Shown here piece after piece: positions 36,439 to 44,572 of a stretch of 64,000 bases of DNA. The notes beneath the pieces are model-generated. The model saw only the letters and a list, made by a program, of their open reading frames with translations, ran no database searches and was not told the DNA's origin. The stretch spans positions 88,326,858-88,390,857 of the forward strand of contig CM054118.1 of NCBI GenBank assembly GCA_028673005.1, read 5' to 3'. The position numbers were made by a program, and so were the translations under genes. The DNA comes from Tanypteryx hageni. Lineage: Eukaryota; Arthropoda; Insecta; Odonata; Petaluridae. How positions within the stretch are numbered: position 1 is the stretch's first letter; every line of letters begins with the position of its first letter.

Positions 36439-36900
36439 GTTCATTCTACCATCGGAATAGCTCCTTCCCGAGTAAACGACTCAAATGCATTCGAGGTGGG
36501 GAAAAGACTGGTCGAGACACGTCTCGGAGAGAGGAAAAAAAAGAAAAAGCCGAGATTTACCGCGGGAGATTACGTAAGAATCGGCAAAGAGAGAATGCCG
36601 TTCGCTAAAGGATATACGCCAAACTATACGACCGAAGTTTTTAAAATTAAATCTATCGTTACGGGGAACATTGTTCCTACGTACGAGTTGGAAGATATGA
36701 ACGGAGAGAGTATCGAAGGATACTTTTACGAACCAGAACTAAAGAGAACAATCGTATCCGACGCCACCGAGTTTAAAATAGATAAAATATTGAGGCGTAG
36801 AGGAAAAGGTCGCAGTCTCGAATATTTCGTCAAGTGGAAAGGATATTCGGATTCCTTTAATTCTTGGATTAAGGCTTCGACGGTAAGACGTTTAAAATGA
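36439..36900 (+). pseudogene. Polinton integrase, C-terminal remnant with chromodomain
   Basis: Only the tail of a retroviral-type integrase remains. The frame extends left of 36,496 to about 36,439, where HSTIGIAPSRVNDSNAFE matches the region just after the catalytic core of Polinton integrases, so there is no true start and the DDE core has been deleted. An SH3-like part follows (FTAGDYVRIGKERMPFAKGY), then a chromodomain at about residues 90-130 counted from 36,496 (EFKIDKILRRRGKG then YFVKWKGY and W). The Lys-rich run KKKKK is at its start. The stop overlaps the next ATG by four bases (ATGA at 36,897-36,900), indicating tight packing. Confidence 0.85.
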
Positions 36901-38333
36901 ACGAGTTCTATCTCACCCTCCTTAGCGATAGCTCTCGCGAGTATTTCGAAGATAATACAATTGCTCATTTTTGGACGAAATTATCTCAACGAGTGGATTT
37001 AGGAAGCGGAGAATGGAGGGTGGGTTTGGCCGAATTTTCGCATCCAAGGATTCGTGATAACAGGATCCACAGGGAGGAAATGAATAGGGATAGACGACAG
37101 GTCAATATCGAAATGGATGATAGTACACCGATCACGATAGCTCCAGGAACTTATAAATCTATGAAACATATGCTAGACTCGTTACCTACTGAGAAAAGAA
37201 AACGCGCTTTGGATGTATTGAAGGAACATATGACTTGTCCTAAAGATAAAGTTCATATTGAGATTCCCGGTGATTTACCAGTTACGATCCATCCCGGAAC
37301 TTACAACTCGTTAGAGGATATGTTACAATCGCTATCGGCTGATGAGAAAAGAAATTTGCTGAAATGTGATGAAAATGACTCGGATAAGTTATTGGATTTA
37401 GTCTTAGAATCGAAATCAATGATGAATGTTGAATTAAATGCAAGGATGTCTTTAGGAACGAAGGTGATTAAGGAGATGGATAAATTAATAGGCGTCTATG
37501 TTGAAATTCCACCAGATTCATTGCTTATTGCACCTACTGCGGGAAAATACGAATCTTTGTTGCAATATATCATCAGTATGAATTCCCAAGATTTGAATGC
37601 TCGTTTTGACGATATTTATTTCCAACTCGTATATTTTCTCTACAAATGCGTCGACATACCTGAAGATGTGAAAAATTTAGAAAAATTTGCTAATGTACGC
37701 ATCGAAATACCAGAGAATTCACCGATTAGATCATCTCCTGGCACTTACGGGTCTGCTGTTGAATTAATATCTTCGGTTTTAGAACCGAAGAAATCGGGTG
37801 AAATCGATTTCGGTGAAAGGATGATAAAAGCTATGGATAAACTCGTAAGTTTCCACGTCGAAATATTACCGAATGGCTTGGGTGTGGATTTTCCCCCAGG
37901 ATCTTACGGGTCTCTGGAGGAATTGTTGCGAGTATTATATGAGGTCCGTGAAAAAAAGGATTTTTTGTGTAGCGAAGCGAAAGTCGCTGCAAGAGAAATG
38001 ATGGATAAAATAAACTATGTCATATTTGAAAATCCAAATTATTCGATAGATGTCACCAAAGGAGGAGAATATAGGAAAAAGCGGGACATCGCACACAGTA
38101 TTGACACGCGATATATTTTCGTTTATACGGATTTAATCAAGCTGCAATTGGTTGGTGATTCTCTCAGCAGATGTTTGCGAATTGTCAGCGTAAACGAAGA
38201 AAGACACCATTTTTTCAATCCAGTTTACTACTTTCCCGTAGAGAAAAAAGAAATCGAGAACGTCGAAATATTACTCACAGGAAAAGATGGCAAACCATAT
38301 CCTTTCTTCGGGGAGCTACACCTTCTCTTTTAG
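36897..38333 (+). CDS. Probable Polinton minor capsid (penton-like) protein with five internal repeats
   Basis: 478 residues, intact. The N-terminus FYLTLLSDSS...FWTKL...GEWRVGLAEFSHP matches the family opening seen in invertebrate Polintons (FYVTLPSNSS...W.VAL.EI.YP). The C-terminus also fits (FVYTDLIKLQLVGDS, LRIV, a Y-F-P segment, then DGKPYPFFGE). Between them a block of the form 'V.IEIP...I.PGTY.S...ML.SL' occurs five times, near residues 63, 115, 200, 265 and 320. In other members as I recall them the PG-x-Y-x-S segment occurs once, so this copy looks expanded. Assignment as the minor, single-jelly-roll capsid protein follows published views of Polintons and is inference here. Confidence 0.7.
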   Translation: MNEFYLTLLSDSSREYFEDNTIAHFWTKLSQRVDLGSGEWRVGLAEFSHPRIRDNRIHREEMNRDRRQVNIEMDDSTPITIAPGTYKSMKHMLDSLPTEKRKRALDVLKEHMTCPKDKVHIEIPGDLPVTIHPGTYNSLEDMLQSLSADEKRNLLKCDENDSDKLLDLVLESKSMMNVELNARMSLGTKVIKEMDKLIGVYVEIPPDSLLIAPTAGKYESLLQYIISMNSQDLNARFDDIYFQLVYFLYKCVDIPEDVKNLEKFANVRIEIPENSPIRSSPGTYGSAVELISSVLEPKKSGEIDFGERMIKAMDKLVSFHVEILPNGLGVDFPPGSYGSLEELLRVLYEVREKKDFLCSEAKVAAREMMDKINYVIFENPNYSIDVTKGGEYRKKRDIAHSIDTRYIFVYTDLIKLQLVGDSLSRCLRIVSVNEERHHFFNPVYYFPVEKKEIENVEILLTGKDGKPYPFFGELHLLF

Positions 38334-38390
38334 TTTTACACTTTATAAAAGTGTTGCAATAACAAAAAAAAACAATCATTATCGTTCGAG

Positions 38391-38822
38391 ATGTTAAAGG
38401 ACGTGGATCGATATACGACGTATTACGTCAATCAATGCGGAGGAGAAATAGGTCCCGTCTACCGCGCCAGTTATCGTGTGCAGAGAGGTAGAGGATTAGG
38501 AAGCTTTCTCGCGGGTCTTTTTCGTTTCGCTAAACCACTTATACAAAGCGGTCTTAAAGCGGTAGGTAAGGAGGCGGCCAGTACGGGGGTCGGAATTCTG
38601 TCGGATTTGGGAACGAGACCAATTAAGGAAATATTGCGTAATCGATTGGGTGAGGCTGGAGCGAATTTGAAGAGAAAGGCGGAAGAAAAAATTAAAAAGA
38701 TGAGTGGATCGGGTTTACGCATAAGTAAAAGACCAAAGTTAATAAAAAGGAACATCAAACGCAAAAAACTTCATTCGAGGAGAAAGAGACGTCGCGTCAA
38801 TACGGACATATTTTCTTCATAA
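38391..38822 (+). CDS. Small basic Polinton virion-type protein
   Basis: 143 residues, intact. It has a Gly/Arg-rich start (YYVNQCGGEIGPVYRAS, VQRGRGLGSFLAGLFRFAKP) followed by an amphipathic stretch (QSGLKAVGKEAASTGVGIL) and a strongly basic tail (KRNIKRKKLHSRRKRRR). This 'GG...FLAGLFR..P...' pattern belongs to a small protein found beside capsid genes in Polintons, sometimes compared with adenovirus core or pVI-like proteins. DNA binding or membrane interaction is plausible but not shown. It lies 57 bases after the previous gene and 5 bases before the next. Confidence 0.65.
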   Translation: MLKDVDRYTTYYVNQCGGEIGPVYRASYRVQRGRGLGSFLAGLFRFAKPLIQSGLKAVGKEAASTGVGILSDLGTRPIKEILRNRLGEAGANLKRKAEEKIKKMSGSGLRISKRPKLIKRNIKRKKLHSRRKRRRVNTDIFSS

Positions 38823-38827
38823 CCGAG

Positions 38828-40494
38828 ATGGAACACATGCTATCCTCGCTCGACATATTTAGTCGGCCAGCTTTGCAAACGAATATTTTAGGCAAGCGCC
38901 TCATTCCGTACAAACCGATCTCTTCCTTAGACAATCAATCGACCATCGAATTCGTAGTGAAAGATTTGGGAGAATCGTACAAAAATTTGAACAGTTTTTA
39001 TTTACAAATCAGAGTGAAATTTGTCAAAGCTGATGGATCAGACTATGGGCCAGAGGACAAAATACAACCCGGGGTAGTGAATAATGTCTTGCATTCGATG
39101 ATCGAGCAATGCAGCGTCTATTTAAACGGAAAGCAAGCTGCATCCTCGGAAGGTAATTATCACTATCGTAGCACTTTAGAAAATCTCCTTAGTTATGGCG
39201 CAGATGCGGCGAAGACTCATTTGGCTTGCGATGGGTGGTTGCTCGATAGCGGTGAGGATATCAATAAACAAGATGACGCAAATGTAGGATTTGTTACGAG
39301 AAAAGCTAAATTTGCTAACAGTAGGGTCGTGGAGCTCTATGGTAAATTGCATGTCGACGTATTTAACCAAGAGCGTCTCTTAATTAATGGAGTCGTGGTA
39401 GGTGTTAAATTAACGCTCGCAAAACCGAGTTTCTACATCAAGGAGAATGCTGCGGGTACTTCCGTGCTGAAAATTCTCGATGCTACTTTATACGTCGAGC
39501 ATAACGATATAAACCCCTCAATTTTGTTGGCTCATTCCAGAGCGTTGGAGCAAAGCAACGCGATATATCCTTTCAAGCGAGTGGAAGTTAAGACGTTCAC
39601 CGTCCCTCGAGGAAATCAAACGATTTCTGTAGATAACGTCATAACAGGACAGCTTCCGAACAAAATAGTTTTCAGCATGGTCGATAACGATGCGTACGTT
39701 GGAAGGAGGGACAAAAATCCGTTCGCGTTCTCTCATTATTCTTTGTCTAGTTTCTTTCTCATCGTCAACGGTGAGCGAATGCCACCGCAAGGCATTTCCA
39801 CAAATTTCACCAATCAAAAATGCTGGACGCAAGCATACCGTTCTATGTTTTCGGGAATCGGCGTACATCACGGTGATAAAGGTAATCAAATAACCTTGGA
39901 CATGTTCGGTGGTGTAGTGGTTAGGACGCTGGCTGCTACTCGCCCGATGCTTGAAAGTCATCGGGTACGAATCCTGCGCGAGTAGGATTTTTTCTCAAGG
40001 TCATCCGGCCCCCTGTTCGCGTGGTTTGAGGAGACCGCGCAAATTCAGCTGTTCCGTCCTTCGGAAGGGACGTTAAGCCGTTGGCCCCCCTGGTGTTCTT
40101 CGCAAGAGCAGGCAAATGCCGGCACCGGGTTTCCCTCCTCCCTTCTGTGTGTGTGTCCGGTGTGGAAGGCAACGGGAAACCACCACACCGTGTATGTATA
40201 TTCCCTAGTCAAAAACCAATTAAGTAATTAATTGGTAGGACCTGTCGTAAGACAGAACACGAATGAATGAATGAATGAATGTTCGCACATGGATATTTCA
40301 TTTTAGCTTTCGATCTAACACCTGACGGTTCGGGTAACGAAGAATATGTCGGTTTGATGGATAAGGGTACCGTGAGAATCGAAGCTGGCTTCGAAAACCC
40401 GCTCGAAAAAACCATAACGTGCATCGTTTACGCGGAATACGACGCCTCTTTGGAAATAGATAAAAGTCGAAACATCATCACGAATTTTGCATAA
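38828..40494 (+). pseudogene. Polinton major-capsid-like protein, split by a SINE
   Basis: Opens with MEHMLSSLDIFSRPALQTNI and has IEFVVKD, NSFYLQIRVKFVKADG, VNNVLHSMIEQCSVYLNG and YHYRSTLENLLSYG, the pattern of Polinton major capsid proteins (double jelly-roll, related to F54H12.2-type transposon proteins). The frame is open from 38,828 until the SINE begins at 39,909; SINE sequence then supplies a false C-terminus and a stop at 39,985. The genuine last ~70 codons resume after the SINE (about 40,286-40,494: GYFILAFDLTPDGSGNEEYV and on). The SINE plus one duplication is 377 bp, not a multiple of three. The coding sequence itself looks otherwise undamaged. Confidence 0.8.
39909..40278 (+). mobile_element. 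tRNA-derived SINE inserted in the capsid gene
   Basis: The head resembles a tRNA: A box in GTGGTGTAGTGGTTAGGACG and B-box-like GGGTACGAATCCTGC (about 39,963-39,977). The body includes 'cggaagggacgttaagccgt' and 'ggcaacgggaaaccaccaca', and the tail is a (GAAT)n run. It is flanked by a 7-bp duplication ATGTTCG (39,902-39,908 and 40,279-40,285). Such SINEs are transcribed by pol III and mobilised by a partner LINE. It interrupts the C-terminal coding region of the capsid-like gene. Confidence 0.9.
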
Positions 40495-40497
40495 GCG

Positions 40498-41028
40498 ATG
40501 AACACGTTAGATATATACAACTTACTTAATCGCGATCTACGCACGAGAAAAGTGTTTCGTGGGGTGTTTCCTTCAGATAGTTTACCCTCACCCTCGCCTG
40601 GAATCTACGTGATAAATTTAGACGCTTCTACTCGACCGGGAAGCCATTGGATCGCGGTGCACATTTTAAATAAGCAAAAGGCAGAATATTTCGATTTGTA
40701 TGGTTATCCACCACTCGTCCATTCGATATCAAAATTTCTAGAACCGTTCTCTCTCGCTCGAAATTCAGTTCAACTTCAGAGCTTTCGTTCGGACGTTTGC
40801 GGGGAATTCTGTTGTCTCTATGCACTCTATAAGTCCACTGGTAAAACCCTCACCCAATACCTCAACCTATTTTCCCTCCCACAATTCAACGACTGCCGAG
40901 TCGCTCAACTCTTTTACCTAGAGTTTGGGAGCACCAGGAAAGGAAGACGTTGCCATCCTCGGTCGCAGAGTTGCTGTTCGAGAATAAATAGCACCGCTAC
41001 CCGCGATAGTCATCACTCGAGATTCTGA
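40498..41028 (+). CDS. Adenain-like cysteine protease of the Polinton
   Basis: 176 residues, intact. His50 in SHWIAVHILN, Asp66 in YFDLYGYPP and Cys101 in RSDVCGEFCCLYAL match the His-Asp/Glu-Cys triad of adenovirus-type maturation proteases (family C5), with a Gln-containing stretch before the Cys. In Polintons this enzyme is taken to process capsid proteins. It starts 3 bases after the capsid-like gene stop. The C-terminal ~30 residues beyond the core are Arg/Ser-rich and may be non-conserved. Confidence 0.8.
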   Translation: MNTLDIYNLLNRDLRTRKVFRGVFPSDSLPSPSPGIYVINLDASTRPGSHWIAVHILNKQKAEYFDLYGYPPLVHSISKFLEPFSLARNSVQLQSFRSDVCGEFCCLYALYKSTGKTLTQYLNLFSLPQFNDCRVAQLFYLEFGSTRKGRRCHPRSQSCCSRINSTATRDSHHSRF

Positions 41029-41043
41029 CTCGAAACTGTCAAG

Positions 41044-41574
41044 ATGCGGCTCATCATCGACTTCGAGTGGGGCTCGGACCGAAGAGTGAAAGAATTGGCT
41101 GCGGTGGAGGTGGATTCCGAGAGAGTCTTTTGGTGCAGCTTCCAAAGTCCGAACAAATGGATCGGTGGAGGCAGAAAGGTGAAATCGAGCAACGTTCTCC
41201 TGTGTAACGAGACATCGTTCGCAAACGGATTCATTCCCTACACCGAGCTGCTCTCCTGCCTGGAAACTATCATCAAGGACGCCACCGCCCTCTACGTCTT
41301 CGACGAGGAAAAATGTAGCTTCCTCTCTGACCTCACCGGACGCACTTTCATAAGCATGAGGAAAGATTTAGATTGCCCTTCACCGGATGACCTTTCCTTC
41401 CCCTCCATTTCCTGCTTGAATCCGTGCCACCGCTTACGCAAAAGTGACTGCGCATTAAGAAATGCGTACTGCTTATCTCATTGGCTGAAATTCCTAACCT
41501 TGAAGGTCGACGTAGATCCTTGTTCGACCAATGTCGAATGTTCCACCTCCTCACTCCCTTCCGCCTCCTCCTAA
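41044..41574 (+). CDS. Putative RNase-H-fold nuclease-like Polinton protein, copy A
   Basis: 176 residues, intact, starting 16 bases after the protease stop. The N-terminus LIIDFEWGSDRRVKELAAVE carries a D-x-E pair as in DEDD exonucleases, and the later CPSP...CHRLRKSDCALRNAYCLSHWLKF block is a Cys/His segment typical of an uncharacterised insect and viral-like family. Copy B at 42,470-43,066 shows the same order of motifs. Catalysis is not proven: the remaining acidic positions of a DEDD site are not obvious. What I see is the family resemblance; the nuclease role is inference. Confidence 0.5.
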   Translation: MRLIIDFEWGSDRRVKELAAVEVDSERVFWCSFQSPNKWIGGGRKVKSSNVLLCNETSFANGFIPYTELLSCLETIIKDATALYVFDEEKCSFLSDLTGRTFISMRKDLDCPSPDDLSFPSISCLNPCHRLRKSDCALRNAYCLSHWLKFLTLKVDVDPCSTNVECSTSSLPSASS

Positions 41575-41615
41575 AGCATATATCCTGGCATTCAACCTAG
41601 TTATCATCAGTTGTC

Positions 41616-42350
41616 ATGCAGAAACCAGCAAGTGAAGAGTCTCCTACCCTTCCTAAACGCAGACGTGTATCTTCACGGCCACCACCATCCGGTCTGGAAA
41701 CCCCCGAGAAGCGACCCTCACCTACATCAAGTCTGCAAACATCACCCACTTCAAAATCTAACAGACAGCCGAAAACTGTGCAGAAGAAGAAGAAGAAAGT
41801 GTGTGATGCCACCCAGTTGCTACTAGAAACTGTGTTTTTCTTGAACTCTGCTAAAACAAGAATTGTCAGCATCGGTTTCGATCCCGAGAGATTCTGTGAA
41901 GTGATCGTACAGTTAACTCAAGTGAACAAGGGATCGGTTGAACTAAACTATACCGATTGGTGTGAATTTGTTACTCAAGAGAAATTAATATCTGATTATT
42001 TTAAATTGGGACAAAAAAATATTCTGCTCAAATCTCCCGCGAGTTTAGTGAATTATTTTGGAAAAAAACATGTGCTCATTAAAGGTGATCAATGCTCGGT
42101 GACCTTGAATGCTGAGGAATGGAATAATTTGTTACTATGTGTGAAATGTATAGCACTGGCTTTTGACAATCTAGACAACGAACGGATAAACGTAGACTAT
42201 TTTTACGAACAGTTTATTGAAGTGTCAGGTGTAATCGGTATCGAAAACGTCGATAACTTGGAAAAGCCTGAGGGGAGCAAACTCGAATACGAACGTTTGA
42301 GACTTGAAATTCCCTTACATTGCTCGCTATCTGATACAATTATCGGATGA
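41616..42350 (+). CDS. Uncharacterised Polinton protein with basic N-terminus
   Basis: 244 residues, intact; function not recognised. The first ~65 residues are Ser/Pro-rich with basic clusters (PKRRR, KKKKK) that could serve as nuclear localisation or nucleic-acid-binding segments. The rest is globular. It contains the same short motif twice, SVELNYTDWCEF (about residue 108) and SVTLNAEEWNNL (about residue 160), i.e. S-V-x-L-N-x-x-[DE]-W about 50 residues apart, suggesting a duplicated domain. It sits between the two nuclease-like copies on the same strand. Confidence 0.55.
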   Translation: MQKPASEESPTLPKRRRVSSRPPPSGLETPEKRPSPTSSLQTSPTSKSNRQPKTVQKKKKKVCDATQLLLETVFFLNSAKTRIVSIGFDPERFCEVIVQLTQVNKGSVELNYTDWCEFVTQEKLISDYFKLGQKNILLKSPASLVNYFGKKHVLIKGDQCSVTLNAEEWNNLLLCVKCIALAFDNLDNERINVDYFYEQFIEVSGVIGIENVDNLEKPEGSKLEYERLRLEIPLHCSLSDTIIG

Positions 42351-42469
42351 ATGTGAAAGAGGTCACTGGCATCGAGTTAAAACCGTGTAAACTGCTCATC
42401 TCTGTGTGTGTATGTGATCGATTCGGTCCCTGGCGTTGGGTTTAATTACCTCGCAAACCGTGAGTGTGA

Positions 42470-43066
42470 ATGATGGAGTCGGTCCCTGGCGATGGAAGTA
42501 AAACTCCCGTAAACCATATTCCATTAAAAGTCCTCCGATTGAGTAAATGTATAGTGGATTTTCAAGCGTATCTCAATAGCGGTAATCAATTCGTAGTCAG
42601 AGAACTCGCAATTTGTGATACCGATCGCAATTGCTCTCAATCGTGGGTTTTTGACTGCCCAAAGGATTTGTCATTTAAACGAGAAAACACTTGGTTAGCT
42701 CATAATCATCACAGAATTGCATTAGATGATGGGGAAGTTCATCATGAGGATTTCCAACGAGTTTTAAACAAATAGATTTCAAACTATCATTTAATCTTTG
42801 TAAAGGGATTACAAAAAGTTAAATTCCTTTCCTCACTTTTGGGAGACCGAGTCATCGATCTACAAGTTTTCGGATGCCCCTCGATTAAACAACTACCTTC
42901 AATGGGTAGATATTGCATGTTACCTCAACATAAAAATGGTGAAGTCATTTGTGCAACGAACAATTGTGAATCACCAAGGAAATGGTTTCAGAGCAATGTT
43001 AATTTAGATAGGGAACATGATAGATTTATAACGTTTCACGATTTTCCCAAAAAAGGATATTTTTAA
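42470..43066 (+). pseudogene. Nuclease-like Polinton protein, copy B, with one in-frame stop
   Basis: Related to the protein at 41,044. It begins at ATG 42,470 with CIVDFQAYLNSGNQF then VVRELAICDTD and WVFDCPKDLSF...NTWLAHNHH. A TAG at 42,773-42,775 interrupts the frame, but the same frame resumes without shift (VKGLQKVKF, VIDLQVFGCPS, then a Cys/His block) up to 43,066. Its last ~20 residues (REHDRFITFHDFP) look like the opening of a BIR domain, which continues in another frame at 43,078. The single stop could be a real lesion or be read through; I call it broken. Confidence 0.6.
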
Positions 43067-43077
43067 ATATTACCAAA

Positions 43078-43239
43078 ATGGCTAATATAGGATTTATTTT
43101 TACTGGTTATGAGGACGTCACCGTATGCTGTAAATGTGGTGTGAGCATATATTCATGGGAAAAAGGTGACGATCCTAAAGAAGAGCACGACAAATTTACG
43201 AGAGGGTGTCCATTATTTAAAAGAACAGAATGTGATTGA
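43078..43239 (+). pseudogene. BIR (inhibitor-of-apoptosis repeat) zinc domain reaching into the right inverted repeat
   Basis: A 53-codon frame contains GFIFTGYEDVTVCCKCGVSI and then W, DDP, EH and a final Cys, the C-x2-C...H...C zinc pattern of BIR domains with the family 'GF.YTG..D.V.C..C' signature. The opening R..TF..FP of the domain lies just upstream in the frame of the preceding gene (about 43,015-43,050), so a frameshift near the A-run at 43,049-43,054 appears to split the domain. From 43,100 onward the sequence is part of the inverted repeat, hence the truncated mirror copy at 36,292-36,431. BIR proteins block caspases or act in cell division; an anti-apoptotic role would be inference. 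No RING follows. Confidence 0.75.
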
Positions 43240-43721
43240 AAATTGTAAACAAATGTCAATAAATACTTGAGTTAACCTATACCAATGTTTTTATTTCACT
43301 CCTTTTTCTGTCACACCTTTTCGTGTTAATTTATCTTAAAGTGTCCGAACAGTGATTCAAACCTTGGGCCTGCAGCCTCGATATAAAAAAAGTTGCTCAT
43401 TTCTTATTTCATTCGTTAAATATTTTCAACCACAATGCTCCCACCCAATTCAATTGTACGCATCCGTTTAAATTTATACTTTTCAAATTTTCGGCTCGAG
43501 GGCGCATGTGCGATTCATTTGTTTTTGGCAACACCGATCTGTTCGATATATCGAAACTTACTTGACAACATTGCCTTTCGAACGGCACTTGTTCTTAGTT
43601 CCAACTTTCTCCAAGTGGTGGCGCCACAGGTTGGTCACGTGACCGGATGTGACGTCATAAATCCAAGATGGCGGCTGCATAAAAGTTGGGGTGGGGGGGC
43701 CAGACTCCTCTTTTCCCTACT
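43100..43721. repeat. Right terminal inverted repeat of the Polinton
   Basis: Reverse complement of 35,806-36,431. It includes the last 46 codons of the BIR frame, an 'aataaatacttgag' stretch just after its stop that could act as a poly-A signal, and a CpG-containing outer segment (cgtgaccggatgtgacgtcat). It ends CCCTACT directly before the duplication GTCGTC. Confidence 0.9.
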
Positions 43722-43727
43722 GTCGTC

Positions 43728-43900
43728 GACAGACATCCGTCCATCCTTGAAACATTTGTACCAAAGGAACGTTTTGCTTTGGCTTAAAGAATCATCACCA
43801 CTGTGTTTCTGCTGCCGTTTTGCCAGTTTGAAGCAGAATTTGATGCAAATTCTTTGCTCCTTAACATCAGCTATTTCAGTTCGAAACGAATTCGCACCTC
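43728..43900 (-). pseudogene. Mariner transposase, N-terminal fragment (piece 3 of 3)
   Basis: The minus strand reads EQRICIKFCFKLAKRQQKH then DDSLSQSKTFLWYKCFKDGR, matching the mariner N-terminus 'MEQR..LKFCFKLGK...DDALS...VFEWF.RFK.GR'. The expected start Met codon is AAG. Its left edge is the Polinton duplication GTCGTC; the next residues of the protein resume at 35,805. I do not find the 5' terminal repeat, so the outer boundary of the mariner near 43,900 is uncertain. Confidence 0.85.
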
Positions 43901-44347
43901 ATAAAGGAGGCCTTAGTCGATAGTTAAAAGAATAAATAAATACACATAAATGCATTGCAATTAAAACTTAGTCATCAAATTTTCCTTTTGTCACATAAGG
44001 TTAAAATGACTCGTCAACATTAAGAGTCGAATGTATTATTACGCAGAGCCATTTCAATGTTACACAGATTGGCCAGGCAGGGGCATTCTGCAACAAGGTG
44101 TTTGACATGATGTGCATGGGGAATTTCTCTGTGGAGGAGTTACCTGTGTGCCAGTCTTGTACACCCAATCCTAAGCCTAGCCAGGAGATCTCTTTTTGAG
44201 GATGATGTTTGAAAGAACTCTCCCAATCTTCAATTTCTGGCATGATTAGTCTCAGTTTGTTATATGCTATTGATATTCAGGTTTCCTGTCATTTAAACTT
44301 TGTCCTAAATTGGGGTTTGGATATGGCATCCATGGGTTGTTCTTGCT

Positions 44348-44553
44348 GGATTTCCATGGCTACTACATCACCTCACACACACTTTATTTATCAAGTGATA
44401 GGGACATTCCTTCCTTAGCTAGCACAGCTTCTTGCCAGGCCATTACATAACAATACTTCATCATTTTGCTAACGGTTTTGATTTCAAGTATGCCTAAAGA
44501 AACAAGTAGCATCAAAACAGTGATACATTTTTTGTTATAATAAAAATAAACCT
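44348..44553 (+). repeat. Dispersed ~205-bp repeat, copy 1
   Basis: Nearly the same as 50,527-50,728 in the same orientation: both contain 'tttatttatcaagtgat', 'tccttcctt', 'ctagcacagcttctt', 'gccattacataacaa', 'agtatgcctaaagaa'-like and 'caagtagcatcaaaac', ending in ataataaaaataaacc. No open frame. The A-rich end suggests a SINE- or MITE-like element, but I see no pol III boxes. Confidence 0.75.
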
Positions 44554-44572
44554 TATTTTAGCACAGAAAGCT

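Larger units (their letters stand above)
35806..43721 (+). mobile_element. Polinton/Maverick element (7,916 bp), internally deleted
   Basis: Bounded by long inverted repeats of about 626 bp (35,806-36,431 and 43,100-43,721). It begins 5'-AG and ends CT-3', and has an exact 6-bp duplication GTCGTC at 35,800-35,805 and 43,722-43,727, all hallmarks of Polintons. Gene order on the plus strand: integrase tail with chromodomain, repeat-rich minor-capsid-like protein, small basic protein, major-capsid-like protein (split by a SINE), protease, nuclease-like protein, uncharacterised 244-residue protein, second nuclease-like protein running into a BIR domain. Protein-primed DNA polymerase B, the FtsK/HerA-type ATPase and the integrase catalytic core are all absent. 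It is roughly half the usual 15-20 kb and cannot move or replicate alone. Confidence 0.93.

Noticed and set aside
39518..39961. 147-residue minus-strand frame opposite the Polinton capsid gene
   Set aside because: No motifs, and it lies fully antisense to a well-supported capsid-like gene whose codon pattern explains the sequence.
39909..39985. A tRNA gene at the SINE head in the Polinton
   Set aside because: The B box departs from the perfect tRNA form, and it is fused to a 300-base body, a (GAAT)n tail and target duplications, so it is a SINE head.
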